DNA of 64,000 bases from Piscinibacter aquaticus (GCA_007994965.1 VOPW01000001.1:2170001-2234000); one strand, 5' to 3'. Shown: positions 9,206 through 22,369, counted from the first letter of the stretch. Made by a program: numbers and translations. The notes: generated from the sequence alone by a model not told the origin.

Positions 9206-10683
9206 TCAGGGGACCAGCTTGGATTGCGCCACGTGCTTGAGCAGCTCCGTCACGGAGACATGCATCACGTCGGTGAAGGGCTTCGGGTACAAGCCCATCC
9301 AGAGCACGGCGATCGCCAGGATGGCCATCATCAGGAATTCGCGGCTGTTCAGGTCGGTGAGCGACTTCACGTTGTCGTTGGCGACGGCGCCGAAGTAGAC
9401 CCGCTTGACCATCCACAGGTTGTAGGCCGCGCCGAAGATCAGCGCGGTGGCGGCCAGGAAGGCCAGCCAGAAGCCGGCCTTGACCGTGCCGAGGATCACC
9501 ATCCACTCGCCGATGAAGCCGCTGGTGCCGGGCAGGCCGCTGTTGGCCATCGCGAAGAACACCGCGAAGGCCGCGAACTTCGGCATCGTGTTGACCACGC
9601 CGCCGTACGACGAGATCTCGCGCGAGTGCACGCGGTCGTAGAGCACGCCGATGCACAGGAACATCGCGCCGGAGACGAAGCCGTGCGAGACCATCTGCAC
9701 GATGCCGCCCGAGACGCCCAGTTCGCTGAAGATGAAGAAGCCCAGCGTGCAGAAGCCCATGTGCGCGATGGACGAATATGCCACCAGCTTCTTCATGTCC
9801 TGCTGCACCAGCGCCACCAGGCCGATGTAGATCACCGCGATGAGCGACAGCGCGATGATGAACCAGGCCCACTCGCGGCTGGCATCCGGCGCGATCGGCA
9901 TCGAGAAGCGCAGGAAGCCGTAGGCGCCGAGCTTCAGCATGATCGCCGCCAGCACCACCGAACCGCCGGTGGGCGCCTCGACGTGCGCATCGGGCAGCCC
10001 GGTGTGCACCGGCCACATCGGCACCTTCACGGCGAAGGCCATGAAGAAGGCAAAGAAGAGCAAGGTCTGCGCGGTGGCCGACAGCGGCAGCTTGTGCCGA
10101 GCCAGGATGTCGAAGCTGCCGCCCGACTTGTAGTACAGGTAGACCAGCGCCACCAGCATCAGCAGCGAGCCGGCCAGCGTGTAGAGGAAGAACTTGAACG
10201 CCGCGTAGACGCGCCGCGGGCCGCCCCAGATGCCGATGATGATGTACATCGGGATCAGCGTGGCCTCGAAGAAGACATAGAACAGCAGTCCGTCGACCGC
10301 GCTGAACACGCCGACCATCAGGCCGGACAGGATCAGGAACGCGCCCATGTACTGGTTGACGCGCTCGGTGATCACCTCCCAGGCCGAGATCACGACGATC
10401 ACGGTGACGAAGGCAGTCAGCGGGACGAACCACATCGACAGGCCGTCGACACCGAGCGCATAGCGCACGTTGAAGCGCTCGATCCAGGGCAGCGACTCGC
10501 TGAACTGCATCGCGGCGGTGGTGGTGTCGAAGCCGCTGATCAGCGGCAGCGTGACGAGGAAGCTGGCGAGCGCGCCGACCAGCGCCATCCAGCGCACGGC
10601 CCCGCGTTCGAATCACGGCCGAACGCCAGCAGCAGCGCGCCGCAGGCGATCGGCAGCCAGATGGCCAAGCTGAGCAAACCCAT
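9206..10683 (-). CDS. nuoM: NADH-quinone oxidoreductase subunit M, one apparent frameshift
   Basis: Antiporter-like proton channel of complex I, about 491 residues. Motifs include VKVPMWPVHTGLPDAHVEAP and MKKLVAYSSIAHMGFCTLG. The true N terminus is MGLLSLAIWLPIACGALLLA starting at 10683. One base is missing near 10612, after AFGRD, and reading resumes as FERGAVRWMALVGALASF. A start at 10597 would drop the first transmembrane helix. Confidence 0.95.
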
Positions 10684-10706
10684 GTTCTTGTTCTCCGTCC
10701 CGTTCG

Positions 10707-12735
10707 CTACTTGCCGCCCAGGCTGCCCAGGTAGGGCCACAGCTGCCGGTCATCAGCCCGATCACGCCCACGATCATCACCAGCGCGTACCAGTAGAGGT
10801 AGCCGGTCTGCAGGAAGCGCGTCACCGACGCGAGCGCGCCGACGGCACGCGCCGATCCATTGATCGCACCGTCGATCAGGCCGACGTCACCGCCCTTCCA
10901 CAGGCCACGGCCGAGGGCTCGCGCCGCGGGGGCGAAGACGTTCTCGTTGATCCAGTCCATGTAGTACTTGTTCTCCAGCACCTTGACGATCGGGCTGAAG
11001 GTCTTCGCGATGGCCGCCGGGATGCCCGGCTTGACCATGTAGAACACGTAGGCGGTGACGACGCCGGCCAGTGCCAGCCAGAACGGCAGCGTCATCAGGC
11101 CGTGCGTGGCCATCGCCAGCGCGCCGTGGAAATGCTCCGACAGCGTGGCCATCGCCGGGTGCTTCGCCGCGTCGATGGTGATCGCATCCTTGAAGAACTC
11201 GCCGTGCACCAGCGGGCCGATGGGGTCAGGTAGCCGATCACCACCGAGGGAACGGCCAGCAGCAGCAGCGGTGCCGTCACCACCCACGGCGACTCGTGCG
11301 GCACGTGGGCATGCCCGTGGCCATGATCATCGTCGTGGTGATCGTGTTCGCCCGGGAAGGGCTTGTGGCGGAAGTGCTCCTTGCCGTGGAAGACGAGGAA
11401 GTACATCCGGAACGAATAGAAGGCCGTGACGAAGACGCCGACGATCACCGCGAAGTAGGCAAAGCCCGAGCCGGCGATGTTCGACGCATGCACCGCCTCG
11501 ATGATGCTGTCCTTGCTGTAGAAGCCGGCGAACAGCGGCGTGCCGATCAGCGCCAGCGAGCCCAGCAGCGAGGTGATCCAGGTGATGGGCATGTACTTGC
11601 GCAGGCCGCCCATGTTGCGGATGTCCTGGTCGTGGTGCATGCCGATGATCACGCTGCCCGCGGCGAGGAACAGCAGCGCCTTGAAGAAGGCGTGGGTCAT
11701 CAGGTGGAACACCGCCACCGAATAGGCCGAAGCGCCCAGCGCCACCGTCATGTAGCCCAGCTGCGAGAGTGTGGAGTACGCGACGACGCGCTTGATGTCG
11801 TTCTGGATGATGCCCAGGAAGCCCATGAACAGCGCCGTGATCGCGCCGATCACCAGGATGAAGCTCAGCGCCGTGTCGGACAGCTCGAACAGCGGCGACA
11901 TGCGCGCCACCATGAAGATGCCGGCCGTCACCATCGTCGCGGCGTGGATCAGCGCCGAGATCGGCGTCGGGCCTTCCATCGAATCGGGCAGCCACACGTG
12001 CAGCGGGAACTGCGCACTCTTGCCCATCGCGCCGATGAACAGGCAGATGCAGGTCACGGTGATCAGCATCCACTCGGTGCCGGGGAAGGTCAGCTTGGCC
12101 AGCTCAGGCGCCTTCGCGAAGGCCTCGGCGTAGTTCAGCGTGCCGGCGTACGTGACGATCAGGCCGATGCCGAGGATGAAGCCGAAGTCGCCGACCCGGT
12201 TGACCAGGAAGGCCTTCATGTTGGCGAAGATCGCCGTCGGCTTGGTGTACCAGAAACCGATCAGCAGGTAGCTCACCAGGCCCACCGCCTCCCAGCCGAA
12301 GAACAGCTGCAGGAAGTTGTTGCTCATCACGAGCATCAACATCGAGAAGGTGAACAGCGAGATGTAGGAGAAGAAGCGCTGGTAGCCCGGGTCTTCCTCC
12401 ATGTAGCCGATGGTGTAGATGTGCACCATCAGCGAGACGAAGGTCACCACGCACATCATCATCGCGGACAGGCCGTCGATGAGGAAGCCGACTTCCATCT
12501 TCAGGCCGCCGAGCACCATCCACTCGTAGACGGTGGCATTGAAGCGCGCGCCGTCGACGGCGACCGACTTCAGCACCATCGCCGAGAGGATGAAGGAGAC
12601 CAGCACGCCGAGGATGGTCACCACGTGTGCGCCGCGGCGGCCGACGGCCTTGCCGAACAGGCCGGCGATGATCGCGCCGGCCAGCGGCGCCAGCGGCACG
12701 GCCAGCAGGAGGTTGGGGTTCAGTGTTGCGGACAT
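10707..12735 (-). CDS. nuoL: NADH-quinone oxidoreductase subunit L, two apparent frameshifts
   Basis: Distal proton channel of complex I, about 676 residues with the long amphipathic C-terminal helix. Starts [20 protein letters not shown]. Motifs include [20 protein letters not shown] and [17 protein letters not shown] His/Asp-rich loop ([18 protein letters not shown]) sits near residue 490. Frame breaks near 11225 (one base, between YLTP and [10 protein letters not shown]) and near 10747, where CCGG replaces an expected CCTGG; the corrected end is [12 protein letters not shown] then TAG at 10707-10709. Confidence 0.95.
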
Positions 12736-12742
12736 GGCGGCC

Positions 12743-13056
12743 TCAACCCTTGAGCGAGTCGAGCTCGTCGACGTTGATCGTGGAGCGGTTGCGGAACAGC
12801 ACCACCAGGATCGCCAGGCCGATGGCCGATTCGGCCGCCGCCACCGTGAGGATGAAGAACACGAACACCGGCCGGCCATGTCGCCCAGGTAGTGCGAGAA
12901 GGCGACGAAGTTCAGGTTGACCGCCAGCAGCATCAGCTCGATGGCCATCAGCAGCACGATCAGGTTCTTGCGGTTCAGGAAGATGCCGATCACCGACAGC
13001 GCGAACAGGATCGCGCCGAGGGTGAGGTAGTGGCCGAGCGTGACCGGGCCGATCAT
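12743..13056 (-). CDS. nuoK: NADH-quinone oxidoreductase subunit K, one apparent frameshift
   Basis: Three-helix membrane subunit of complex I, about 104 residues. Starts [20 protein letters not shown]; helix 2 carries the conserved Glu in [16 protein letters not shown]. One base is missing near 12870: CCGG stands where CCAGG (Gln codon) is expected. After correction the end reads [20 protein letters not shown] and later ELDSLKG. ATG overlaps the nuoJ TGA (ATGA). Confidence 0.95.
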
Positions 13057-13690
13057 TTGCTTTCTCCTCCCGCAGGGGCGGCCGGCGCCGGGACTTCCAC
13101 CTCCGCCTTCATCTGCACGATGCGGACGCGGTCCGCCTTCTTCACCCTCACCTGCTCGGCGGGGTCGATGTACTTCGAATCCTTGCGGCGGCGCAGCGTC
13201 AGCGCAATCGCGGCGATGATGGCCACCAGCAGCAGCACGGCCGCGATCTGCAGCGGGTACAGGTACTTGGTGTAGATCTCGATGCCCAGCAGCTTGGTGT
13301 TGCCGAGCTTGGCCATCGCCGGGTCGAGGGCCGGCGCGCTGCGCACGTCGAAGCCCGGGATCAGCACCAGCGCCATCTCGAGGATGATGATCACGCCGAC
13401 CAGCGCGGCGACCGGGAAGTGCTTCCAGAATCCCTCGCGCAGCGAGTCGGTGTTCATGTCGAGCATCATCACGACGAACAGGAACAGCACCATCACCGCG
13501 CCGACGTAGACGAGCACCAGCGCGATGGCGAGGAACTCGGCGCGCAGCAGCATCCACACGCAGGCGGCGTTGAAGAAGGCGAGCACCGGTACAGCGCGGC
13601 GTACACCGGCGTGCGCGAGGTGATGACGCGGAAGGCCGCGAACAGCAGCACCGCCGAGAAGACGTAGAACAGCGCGGTTTGGATATCCAT
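13053..13690 (-). CDS. nuoJ: NADH-quinone oxidoreductase subunit J, one apparent frameshift
   Basis: Membrane subunit of complex I, about 212 residues with five helices. Starts [20 protein letters not shown] at 13690. Core motif [21 protein letters not shown] polar C-terminal tail rich in Lys, Pro and Ala follows the last helix. One base is missing near 13588: CCGG replaces the CCTGG needed to join VYAALY to [11 protein letters not shown]. Stop overlaps nuoK start by four bases. Confidence 0.95.
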
Positions 13691-13731
13691 GTTCTTGTTT
13701 GCAGGCGCAGCAGCGCTGCCGCTCGGGGCGG

Positions 13732-14229
13732 TCAGCGGTACTTGGCGTCCGCCTCCTTGTTGGCCGCGATCTCGCGCTCGTAGCGGTCGCCCACCGCGAG
13801 CAGCATGTCCTTGGTGAAGTACAGGTCGCCGCGCTTCTCGCCGTGGTATTCGAAGATGTGCGTCTCGACGATGGAGTCGACCGGGCAGCTCTCCTCGCAG
13901 AAGCCGCAGAAGATGCACTTGGTCAGGTCGATGTCGTAGCGCGTGGTGCGGCGCGAGCCGTCGTCGCGCACGTCGCTCTGGATGGTGATCGCCATCGCCG
14001 GGCACACCGCCTCGCACAGCTTGCAGGCGATGCAGCGCTCCTCGCCGTTGTCGTAGCGGCGCAGCGCGTGCAGGCCGCGGAAGCGCGGCGACAGCGGCGT
14101 CTTCTCTTCCGGGAACTGGATGGTGATCTTGCGCTGGAAGAAGTGCCGCCCGGTGAGCTTGAAGCCCTTGAGCAGTTCCAGCAGGAAGAAGCTGGAGACG
14201 AAGTCCTTGAGGGTGGAGGCCTGTGCCAT
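13732..14229 (-). CDS. nuoI: NADH-quinone oxidoreductase subunit I
   Basis: Peripheral-arm subunit of complex I, 165 residues, carrying clusters N6a and N6b. Two ferredoxin motifs are visible: [12 protein letters not shown] and [12 protein letters not shown]. An N-terminal amphipathic segment ([16 protein letters not shown]) faces the membrane arm. Intact frame. Confidence 0.97.
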   Translation of the reverse strand: MAQASTLKDFVSSFFLLELLKGFKLTGRHFFQRKITIQFPEEKTPLSPRFRGLHALRRYDNGEERCIACKLCEAVCPAMAITIQSDVRDDGSRRTTRYDIDLTKCIFCGFCEESCPVDSIVETHIFEYHGEKRGDLYFTKDMLLAVGDRYEREIAANKEADAKYR

Positions 14230-14239
14230 GGTCAGGTTC

Positions 14240-15304
14240 TCACTTCCAGATGTTCCAGGGCGACTGGATCCACAGGCCGACCACGACCAGCCAGACCAGC
14301 GTCACCGGGATGAAGATCTTCCAGCCCAGGCGCATGATCTGGTCGTAGCGGTAGCGCGGGAAGCTCGCACGCACCCAGAGGAACAGCGTGCAGATGCAGA
14401 AGACCTTGATGCCGAGCCAGATCCAGCCGGGGATCCAGTTGAACAGCGCGCTGTCGATCGGCGGCAGCCAGCCACCGAGGAACAGGATCGCGGCCAGCGT
14501 CGACACCAGGATGATGTTGGCGTACTCGGCGAGGAAGAACATCGCGAACGACATGCCCGAGTACTCGACCATGTGGCCGGCGACGATCTCCGATTCGCCT
14601 TCCACCACGTCGAACGGATGGCGGTTGGTCTCGGCGATGCCGGCGATCACGTAGACGACGAAGATCGGCAGCAGCGGCAGCCAGTTCCACGACAGGAAGT
14701 TCAGCCCCATCTGCGCGAAGTAGCCCTTGCCCTGGCCGAGCACGATGTCGGTCATGTTCAGGCTGGCCGAGACCATCAGCACGACAACCAGCGCGAAGCC
14801 CATGGCGATCTCGTACGAGACCATCTGCGCCGAGGCGCGCAGCGCGCCGAGGAAGGCGTATTTCGAGTTCGAGGCCCAGCCGGCGATGATCACGCCGTAG
14901 ACCTCCATCGAGGTGATCGCCATCAGGAACAGCAGGCCGGCGTTGATGTTGGCCAGCGCGACCTCGGGCCCGAACGGCACGACCGCCCAGGCGGCCAGCG
15001 CCGGCATGATGGTCATGATCGGGCCGAGGAAGAACAGGCCCTTGTTCGCCGCCGTCGGGACGATGATCTCCTTGAAGATCAGCTTCACCGCATCGGCGAT
15101 CGGCTGCAGCCAGCCGCGCGGGCCGACGCGGTTGGGGCCGAGGCGGATCTGCGTATAGCCAATGCCCACGCGCTCCCAGAGCGTCAGGTAGGCGACGCAG
15201 ATCATCAGCGGCAGCACCAGCGCGACGATCTTGACGAGGGTCCAGACCACCGGCCAGGCGGGGCCGAGCAGCGAGGAACCGTAGGTGGTGACGGTGTCGA
15301 GCAT
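14240..15304 (-). CDS. nuoH: NADH-quinone oxidoreductase subunit H
   Basis: Membrane subunit that forms the quinone pocket together with NuoB and NuoD, 354 residues, about eight helices. Signature stretches: [20 protein letters not shown], the acidic loop [20 protein letters not shown] and [10 protein letters not shown]. Start MLDTVTTYG at 15304, 8 bp after the nuoG stop. Confidence 0.97.
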   Translation of the reverse strand: MLDTVTTYGSSLLGPAWPVVWTLVKIVALVLPLMICVAYLTLWERVGIGYTQIRLGPNRVGPRGWLQPIADAVKLIFKEIIVPTAANKGLFFLGPIMTIMPALAAWAVVPFGPEVALANINAGLLFLMAITSMEVYGVIIAGWASNSKYAFLGALRASAQMVSYEIAMGFALVVVLMVSASLNMTDIVLGQGKGYFAQMGLNFLSWNWLPLLPIFVVYVIAGIAETNRHPFDVVEGESEIVAGHMVEYSGMSFAMFFLAEYANIILVSTLAAILFLGGWLPPIDSALFNWIPGWIWLGIKVFCICTLFLWVRASFPRYRYDQIMRLGWKIFIPVTLVWLVVVGLWIQSPWNIWK

Positions 15305-15312
15305 CGTGCGCC

Positions 15313-17636
15313 TCAGGCTTTCTCGACCGTGACGGCGCCGAAGGCGGCGCCGAGGGTGGCGGTGTCGGGATGACCGGCGCTCACGCGCACGGTGCCGGCG
15401 GCCAGCGTGGCATCGAGCTGCGCGGGCAGCACGGCGCTGGCAGCGCCCTGGCTCACGCGCACGCGATCCCCGGCGGCCAGACCCAGCTGCTGCCACAGCG
15501 CGGCCGGCAGAGCGGCCACCGGCGGGCGCGCATCGGCGGTGTGCTGCAGCGCGGGCGCTCGGCGCACCAGCGAATCGGCGCTGTAGATCGGCACGTCGGC
15601 GATGCGCTGCAGGCCCGTGGGCGCACCAGCGAAAACCATCGCGGCAGCGCAGCTGTTGTCGAGGCGCGCGGCGATGCCGGCGCCGTCGCCCAGCGCCTCG
15701 GCACGCACCTGCTCGGAGGTCTCGTGCTCGAAGCCGGACAGGCCCAGCATGTTGCCGAGCACGCGCAGCACCTTCCAGGCCGGGCGCGTCTCGCCCAGCG
15801 GCTTGACGACGCCGTGGAAGCTCTGCAGGCGGCCCTCGGCGTTGACGAAGCTGCCCGAGGTCTCGGTGAAGGGCGCCACCGGCAGCAGCACGTCGGCCAC
15901 GTCGAGCAACGCACCGCTCTTGAACGCGCTCATCGCGACGACCATCTCGGCCTTCTCCAGCGCGGCCTTCGCGGCGCTCGGGTCGGCGGCGTCGAAGGCG
16001 GGCTCGACGTCGAGCAGCAGCGCCGCCTTCAGCGAAGCCGTGCCCAGCATCTGGCCGGCATTCAGACCGCCCGCGCCCGGCTGGGCGTTGACGAGTTGCG
16101 CGCCGACGGTATTGGCGGCTTCCGTGAGGTAGCCCACCGAGGCGCCGGTCTGCGCAGCGATCCAGTTGGCCAGCGACAGCAGCGAAGCCGCCTGCGGGTG
16201 TTGTGCCGCGGCATTGCCGAGCAGCACCGCCTTGCGCTCGCCGGAGAGCAGCGATTCGGCGATGGCCTTCGCTTCCGCACCGGCGTTGCCGGGGGCCGGC
16301 GCGGCCACGCCCTTGGCGGCGGCTACGGCTGCAGCGATGTCGGCCAGCGACTGAACCCACGCCGACGGCGCGGCCACCGTGCGCGTGCCCATCGGCATCA
16401 GCCAGTCGTCGGCGAGCGCGTGCAGGCCGTGCACCTGTGCGCCCTTGCGGGCGGCGGCGGATGCGCTGCGCGAACAGCGGATGGTCCTTGCGCAGGAACG
16501 AACCGATCACCAGCACGCGCTGCAGGCTCGACAGCGCGGCGATGGGCAGGCCCAACCAACGCGCCTTGCCCGCCGGTGCGGCCGCGCTGAAGTCGGCGTG
16601 GCGGGTGCGGTGGTCGATGTTCTCGCTGCCCAGAGCCCGCGCCAGCTTGGCCAGCAGGTGCAGTTCCTCGACGGTGGCGTGGGCCGAACCCAGCGCGCCG
16701 ATCGCGCTGGCGCCATGGTCGACCTTGATCTGCGTGAGGCCGCGCGCCACGTATTCCAGCGCGGTGGTCCAGTCGACCGCCTTCCACTGCCCGCCCTGCT
16801 TGAGCATCGGCATGGTCAGGCGCTCGTTACCGTTCAGCGCCTCGTACGAGAAGCGGTCGCGGTCGGCGATCCAGCACTCGTTGACGTCTTCGTTCTCCAG
16901 CGGAACGACGCGCATCACCCGGTTGTTCTTCACCTGCACGATCAGGTTCGCGCCGGTGCTGTCGTGCGGGCTGACGCTCTTGCGGCGCGACAGCTCCCAG
17001 GTGCGGGCGCTGTAGCGGAACGGCTTGCTCGTGAGCGCGCCGACCGGGCACAGGTCGATCATGTTGCCCGACAGCTCGGAGTCCACCGTCTCGCCGACCA
17101 CGGTGGTGATCTCCGAGTGCTCGCCGCGGTGGATCATGCCGAGCTCCATCACCCCGGCCACTTCCTGGCCGAAGCGCACGCAGCGCGTGCAGTGGATGCA
17201 GCGGCTCATCTCTTCCATCGAAATCAGCGGGCCGACGCTCTTGTGGAAGACGACGCGCTTCTCTTCCTGGTAGCGCGAGGCCGAGCCTCCGTAGCCGACG
17301 GCCAGGTCCTGCAGCTGGCATTCGCCGCCCTGGTCGCAGATCGGGCAGTCCAGCGGGTGGTTGATGAGCAGGAACTCCATCACCGACTGCTGGGCCTTGA
17401 TCGCCTTGTCGCTCTTGGTGCGCACGATCATGCCCTGCGTGACCGGCGTGGCGCAGGCCGGCATCGGCGGGCGCCTTCTCCACGTCGACCGGGCACATGC
17501 GGCAGTTGGCCGCGATGGACAGCTTCTTGTGGTAGCAGAAGTGCGGGATGTAGGTGCCGGCCTTCTCGGCGGCATGCATCACCATGCTGCCTTCGAGCAC
17601 CTCCACCTTCTTGCCGTCGAGTTCGATTTCGATCAT
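15313..17636 (-). CDS. nuoG: NADH-quinone oxidoreductase subunit G, two apparent frameshifts
   Basis: Largest peripheral subunit of complex I, about 775 residues. The N terminus binds a 2Fe-2S cluster ([17 protein letters not shown]) and 4Fe-4S clusters ([15 protein letters not shown] with its upstream His, and [13 protein letters not shown]). The remainder is a catalytically dead molybdopterin-oxidoreductase-like domain. Frame is lost near 17465 (between VEKAP and [12 protein letters not shown]) and near 16455 (between FAQRIR and [18 protein letters not shown]). Each is a two-base loss that restoring one GC unit repairs. Confidence 0.95.
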
Positions 17637-17653
17637 GTCAGTGCCCCGGTCGC

Positions 17654-18996
<1,343 letters not shown>

Positions 18997-19001
18997 GAAT
19001 G

Positions 19002-19484
19002 TCAGCCCTTGCGAAGCGTGTCGAGCAGCGCGTCGAGACGGTCGGTGCTCATGAAGCTGCACATCTCGCGGTCGTTGACCAGCAGCACTGGGGCGTCGGC
19101 ACAGGCGCCGAGGCACTCGCTGTGTTGCACGGTGAACTGGCCGTCGGTGGTGGTGCCGCCGTCTTCCACGCCCAGCTTGCCGCAGACGTGGTCCAGCGCC
19201 TTCTGCCCGCCGCGCAGCTGGCACGGCAGGTTGGTGCAGACGTTCAGCTTGAAGCGGCCGACCGGCTGCTGGTTGTACATGTTGTAGAAGGTGGTCACCT
19301 CGTGCACCGCGATCGGCGGCATGCCGAGGTACTCGGCCACGGCCTTCTCGCTGTCGGCGGATACGTGGCCCTGCTCCTGCTGCACGATGGCCGGGCAGGC
19401 CATCACGGCCGACTGCTTCTGGTCGGCGGGGTACTTGGCGACTTCCTTGGCGAATCGCGCCAGCGTGGCGTCGGTGAAGTTCAT
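19002..19484 (-). CDS. nuoE: NADH-quinone oxidoreductase subunit E
   Basis: 24-kDa-type thioredoxin-fold subunit with a 2Fe-2S cluster, 160 residues. Cysteines in [11 protein letters not shown] and [12 protein letters not shown] bind the cluster; the helix TTFYNMY(N)QQPVG is typical. Intact, 7 bp after nuoD. Confidence 0.97.
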   Translation of the reverse strand: MNFTDATLARFAKEVAKYPADQKQSAVMACPAIVQQEQGHVSADSEKAVAEYLGMPPIAVHEVTTFYNMYNQQPVGRFKLNVCTNLPCQLRGGQKALDHVCGKLGVEDGGTTTDGQFTVQHSECLGACADAPVLLVNDREMCSFMSTDRLDALLDTLRKG

Positions 19485-19491
19485 CGGTCGC

Positions 19492-20745
19492 TTACCTGTC
19501 GATTTCGCCGAAGACGATGTCCATCGTGCCGATCACGGCCACGGCGTCGGCGATCATGTGGCCGCGCGACATCTCGTCGAGCGCCGAGAGATGCACGAAA
19601 CCGGGGGCGCGGATCTTCAGGCGGTACGGCTTGTTGGCGCCGTCGCTCACGAGGTAGATGCCGAACTCGCCCTTCGGGTGCTCCACCGCCGCATAGGCCT
19701 CGCCCTCGGGCACGTGGAAGCCTTCGGTGAACAGCTTGAAGTGGTGGATCAGCTCTTCCATGCTGGACTTCATGTCCACGCGCGACGGCGGCGCCACCTT
19801 GTGGTTGTCGGTGATCACCGGGCCGGGGTTGGCGCGCAGCCAGTCCACGCACTGCTTGATGATGCGGTTGCTCTGGCGCATCTCCTCGATGCGGACCAGG
19901 TAGCGGTCATACGTATCGCCGTTGACGCCGACCGGCACGTCGAAGTCCATGTCGGCATAGACGTCGTACGGCTGGTTCTTGCGCAGGTCCCATGCGATGC
20001 CCGAGCCGCGCAGCATCGCGCCGGTGAAGCCGAGGTTCAGCGCGCGCTCGGGCGACACGACGCCGATGCCGACGGTGCGTTGCTTCCAGATGCGGTTGTC
20101 GGTGAGCAGCGTCTCGTACTCGTCGACGTATTTCGGGAAGCGCTTCGTGAAATCGTCGATGAAGTCGAGCAGCGAGCCCTGGCGGTTCTCGTTGAGCTGC
20201 GCGATCGCCTTGGCGTTGCGGATCTTGCTCGCCTGGTACTGCGGCATCACGTCGGGCAGGTCGCGGTAGACACCGCCCGGGCGGAAATAGGCCGCGTGCA
20301 TGCGCGCGCCCGAGGCCGCCTCGTACATGTCGAACAGGTCTTCGCGCTCGCGGAAGCAGTAGATGAAGATGTTCATCGCACCGCAGTCCAGGCCGTGGCA
20401 GCCCAGCCAGAGCAGGTGGTTCAGCAGCCGGGTGATCTCGCTGTACATCACGCGGATGTACTGTGCGCGCTTGGGCACCTCGATGCCGAGCAGCTTCTCG
20501 ATCGCCGGGCAGTACGCATGCTCGTTGCACATCATCGACACGTAGTCGAGACGGTCCATGTACGGCAGCGACTGGATGAAGGTCTTGCTCTCGGCCAGCT
20601 TCTCGGTGGCGCGGTGCAGGAGGCCGATGTGCGGATCGGCGCGCTGGATCACTTCGCCGTCGAGCTCGAGCACGAGGCGCAGCACGCCGTGCGCGGCCGG
20701 GTGCTGCGGACCGAAGTTCAGGGTGTAGTTCTTGATCTCAGCCAT
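19492..20745 (-). CDS. nuoD: NADH-quinone oxidoreductase subunit D
   Basis: Quinone-site subunit of complex I, 417 residues, related to the large subunit of NiFe hydrogenases. Contains [11 protein letters not shown] (quinone-binding His), [12 protein letters not shown] and FRPGGV. Intact. Confidence 0.97.
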   Translation of the reverse strand: MAEIKNYTLNFGPQHPAAHGVLRLVLELDGEVIQRADPHIGLLHRATEKLAESKTFIQSLPYMDRLDYVSMMCNEHAYCPAIEKLLGIEVPKRAQYIRVMYSEITRLLNHLLWLGCHGLDCGAMNIFIYCFREREDLFDMYEAASGARMHAAYFRPGGVYRDLPDVMPQYQASKIRNAKAIAQLNENRQGSLLDFIDDFTKRFPKYVDEYETLLTDNRIWKQRTVGIGVVSPERALNLGFTGAMLRGSGIAWDLRKNQPYDVYADMDFDVPVGVNGDTYDRYLVRIEEMRQSNRIIKQCVDWLRANPGPVITDNHKVAPPSRVDMKSSMEELIHHFKLFTEGFHVPEGEAYAAVEHPKGEFGIYLVSDGANKPYRLKIRAPGFVHLSALDEMSRGHMIADAVAVIGTMDIVFGEIDR

Positions 20746-20754
20746 CGCAGGTGC

Positions 20755-21351
20755 TCAGTGCAGTCCGCCGTAGTTGTCTTCGCGGATGATGCGAGGCGTG
20801 ATCTCGCGCGGCTCGATCGTGACCGGCTGGTAGATCACGCGCTTGCTCTCGGGGTCGTAGCGCATCTCGACGTGGCCCGAGGTCGGGAAGTCCTTGCGGA
20901 ACGGATGCCCGATGAAGCCGTAGTCGGTGAGGATGCGGCGCAGATCGAGGTGGCCCTCGAAGACGATGCCGTACAGGTCGAAGGCTTCGCGCTCGAACCA
21001 GTTGGCCGCGCTCCACACCTCGGTGAGCGACTTGACCATCGGCAGCTCGTCGTCCGGCGCGAAGACCTTCAGGCGCACGCGCCAGTTCTTGCTCACCGAC
21101 AGCAGGTGCGAGACGACGCAGAAACGCGGGCCGTCCCAGGGCTGGTCTTTCCAGCTGGAGTAGTCGACGCCGCACAGGTCGATCAGCTGCTCGAACTTCA
21201 ACTCGGCGTGGTCGCGCAGCGTGCGCGCCGCCTCGGGGTAGTCGATCGCCGAGACCGTGATGGTGATCTCGCCGCGGTCGCGCACCAGCTTGCCGATGCG
21301 GGCGCCGAGCGCCGATTCCAGGGCCGCCTGGAGCGTGTCGAGTTTGCTCAT
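20755..21351 (-). CDS. nuoC: NADH-quinone oxidoreductase subunit C
   Basis: 30-kDa-type subunit of the connecting module, 198 residues. Signature [29 protein letters not shown], and the end [15 protein letters not shown]. Separate from nuoD, as usual in betaproteobacteria, in contrast to the fused nuoCD of enterics. Confidence 0.97.
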   Translation of the reverse strand: MSKLDTLQAALESALGARIGKLVRDRGEITITVSAIDYPEAARTLRDHAELKFEQLIDLCGVDYSSWKDQPWDGPRFCVVSHLLSVSKNWRVRLKVFAPDDELPMVKSLTEVWSAANWFEREAFDLYGIVFEGHLDLRRILTDYGFIGHPFRKDFPTSGHVEMRYDPESKRVIYQPVTIEPREITPRIIREDNYGGLH

Positions 21352-21358
21352 GGATGCG

Positions 21359-21835
21359 TCAGCGGGCTATGGTGTTCTCGCGCCGGATCTTGGCCTGCAG
21401 CTGCAGCACGCCATACAGCAGCGCCTCGGCGGTCGGCGGGCAGCCGGGTACGTAGACATCGACCGGCACGATGCGATCGCAGCCGCGCACGACCGAGTAG
21501 CTGTAGTGGTAGTAGCCACCGCCGTTGGCGCACGAGCCCATCGAGATCACCCAGCGCGGCTCGGCCATCTGGTCGTAGACCTTGCGCAGCGCCGGCGCCA
21601 TCTTGTTACACAGCGTGCCGGCGACGATCATCAGATCGCTCTGCCGCGGGCTGGGCCGGAACAGCATGCCGAAGCGGTCGATGTCGTAGCGCGCCGCGCC
21701 GGCGTGCATCATCTCCACCGCACAGCAGGCCAGGCCGAAGGTCATCGGCCACAGCGAGCCGGTCTTGGACCAGTTGATGACCGCGTCGAGGCTCGTCGTG
21801 ACGAAGCCCTCTTTCAAAACGCCTTCGATGCCCAT
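21359..21835 (-). CDS. nuoB: NADH-quinone oxidoreductase subunit B
   Basis: Subunit carrying the terminal N2 4Fe-4S cluster, 158 residues. Ligands lie in [11 protein letters not shown] (paired Cys), [12 protein letters not shown] and [11 protein letters not shown]. Intact frame. Confidence 0.97.
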   Translation of the reverse strand: MGIEGVLKEGFVTTSLDAVINWSKTGSLWPMTFGLACCAVEMMHAGAARYDIDRFGMLFRPSPRQSDLMIVAGTLCNKMAPALRKVYDQMAEPRWVISMGSCANGGGYYHYSYSVVRGCDRIVPVDVYVPGCPPTAEALLYGVLQLQAKIRRENTIAR

Positions 21836-21850
21836 CTCGGTGCCTGCGCT

Positions 21851-22209
21851 TTATTCCCAGTCCAGGGCACCCTTTTTCCACTCGTAGGCGAAGCCCACGA
21901 CGAGGATGCCGAGGAAGATCATCATGGCCCAGAAGCCTGACGCGCCGATTTCATTCAGCGACACGGCCCACGGGAAGAGGAACGCGATCTCCAGGTCGAA
22001 CAGGATGAAGAGGATCGCGACGAGGTAGTAGCGCACGTCGAACTTCATGCGCGCGTCTTCGAAGGCCTCGAAGCCGCATTCGTACGGCGAGTTCTTCGCC
22101 GTGTCGGGCCGTCGCGGCCCGAGAAGGAAACCCAGGAGCTGGGGGCTACACCGACCGCCACGCCCACCAGGATGAACAGGATGACGGGGAGGTAGGGTTC
22201 CAGATTCAT
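21851..22209 (-). CDS. nuoA: NADH-quinone oxidoreductase subunit A, one apparent frameshift
   Basis: Small three-helix membrane subunit of complex I, about 119 residues. The N terminus [20 protein letters not shown] begins at 22209. One C appears missing near 22137, in a run of five C where six are needed. The corrected frame reads [20 protein letters not shown], then [21 protein letters not shown] start at 22048 would lose helix 1. First gene of nuoABCDEFGHIJKLMN. Confidence 0.95.
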
Positions 22210-22223
22210 GGGGAGCAGGTGTC

Positions 22224-22307
22224 TGGTGCCGACGGCGAGACTCGAACTCGCACAGCTTTCGCCACTACCCCTCAAGATAGCGTGTCTACCAATTTCACCA
22301 CGTCGGC
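22224..22307 (-). tRNA. tRNA-Leu (GAG)
   Basis: Cloverleaf with an encoded 3' CCA: acceptor GCCGACG paired to CGTCGGC, D-arm TGAAATTGGTAGACA, anticodon stem CTATC/GGTAG, variable arm GTGGCGAAAGCTGTGC and T-arm GAGTTCGAGTCTC. The anticodon reads GAG within TTGAGG. The anticodon loop has only six bases because four G are present where five are expected, which I read as a shortened G run in the consensus rather than a real mutation. Lies between secG and nuoA. Confidence 0.93.
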
Positions 22308-22363
22308 CGTGTATTCACGGATGTGCCGGTTTGCATGAGGAGTGGCTTACCGGACAGCCCCGC

Positions 22364-22369
22364 ATTCTA
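22364..22369 (-). promoter_or_regulatory. putative -10 box for tRNA-Leu
   Basis: TAGAAT on the minus strand, about 57 bases upstream of the tRNA 5' end, in the 150-bp gap after secG. No clear -35 is seen. It could feed both the tRNA and the nuo operon, since no other promoter-like site is visible before nuoA. Confidence 0.35.

Noticed and set aside
11095-13557. An 820-codon frame spanning nuoJ, nuoK and nuoL
   Set aside because: The nuoJ part is a shadow frame and the nuoK part ends in a frameshift. Each protein has its own start with overlapping stop-start.
14240-17575. A single 1111-codon frame joining NuoG and NuoH
   Set aside because: The first part is NuoG and the last part is NuoH from 15304; the middle reads in a wrong, Arg-rich frame between two indels. 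They are two separate genes.
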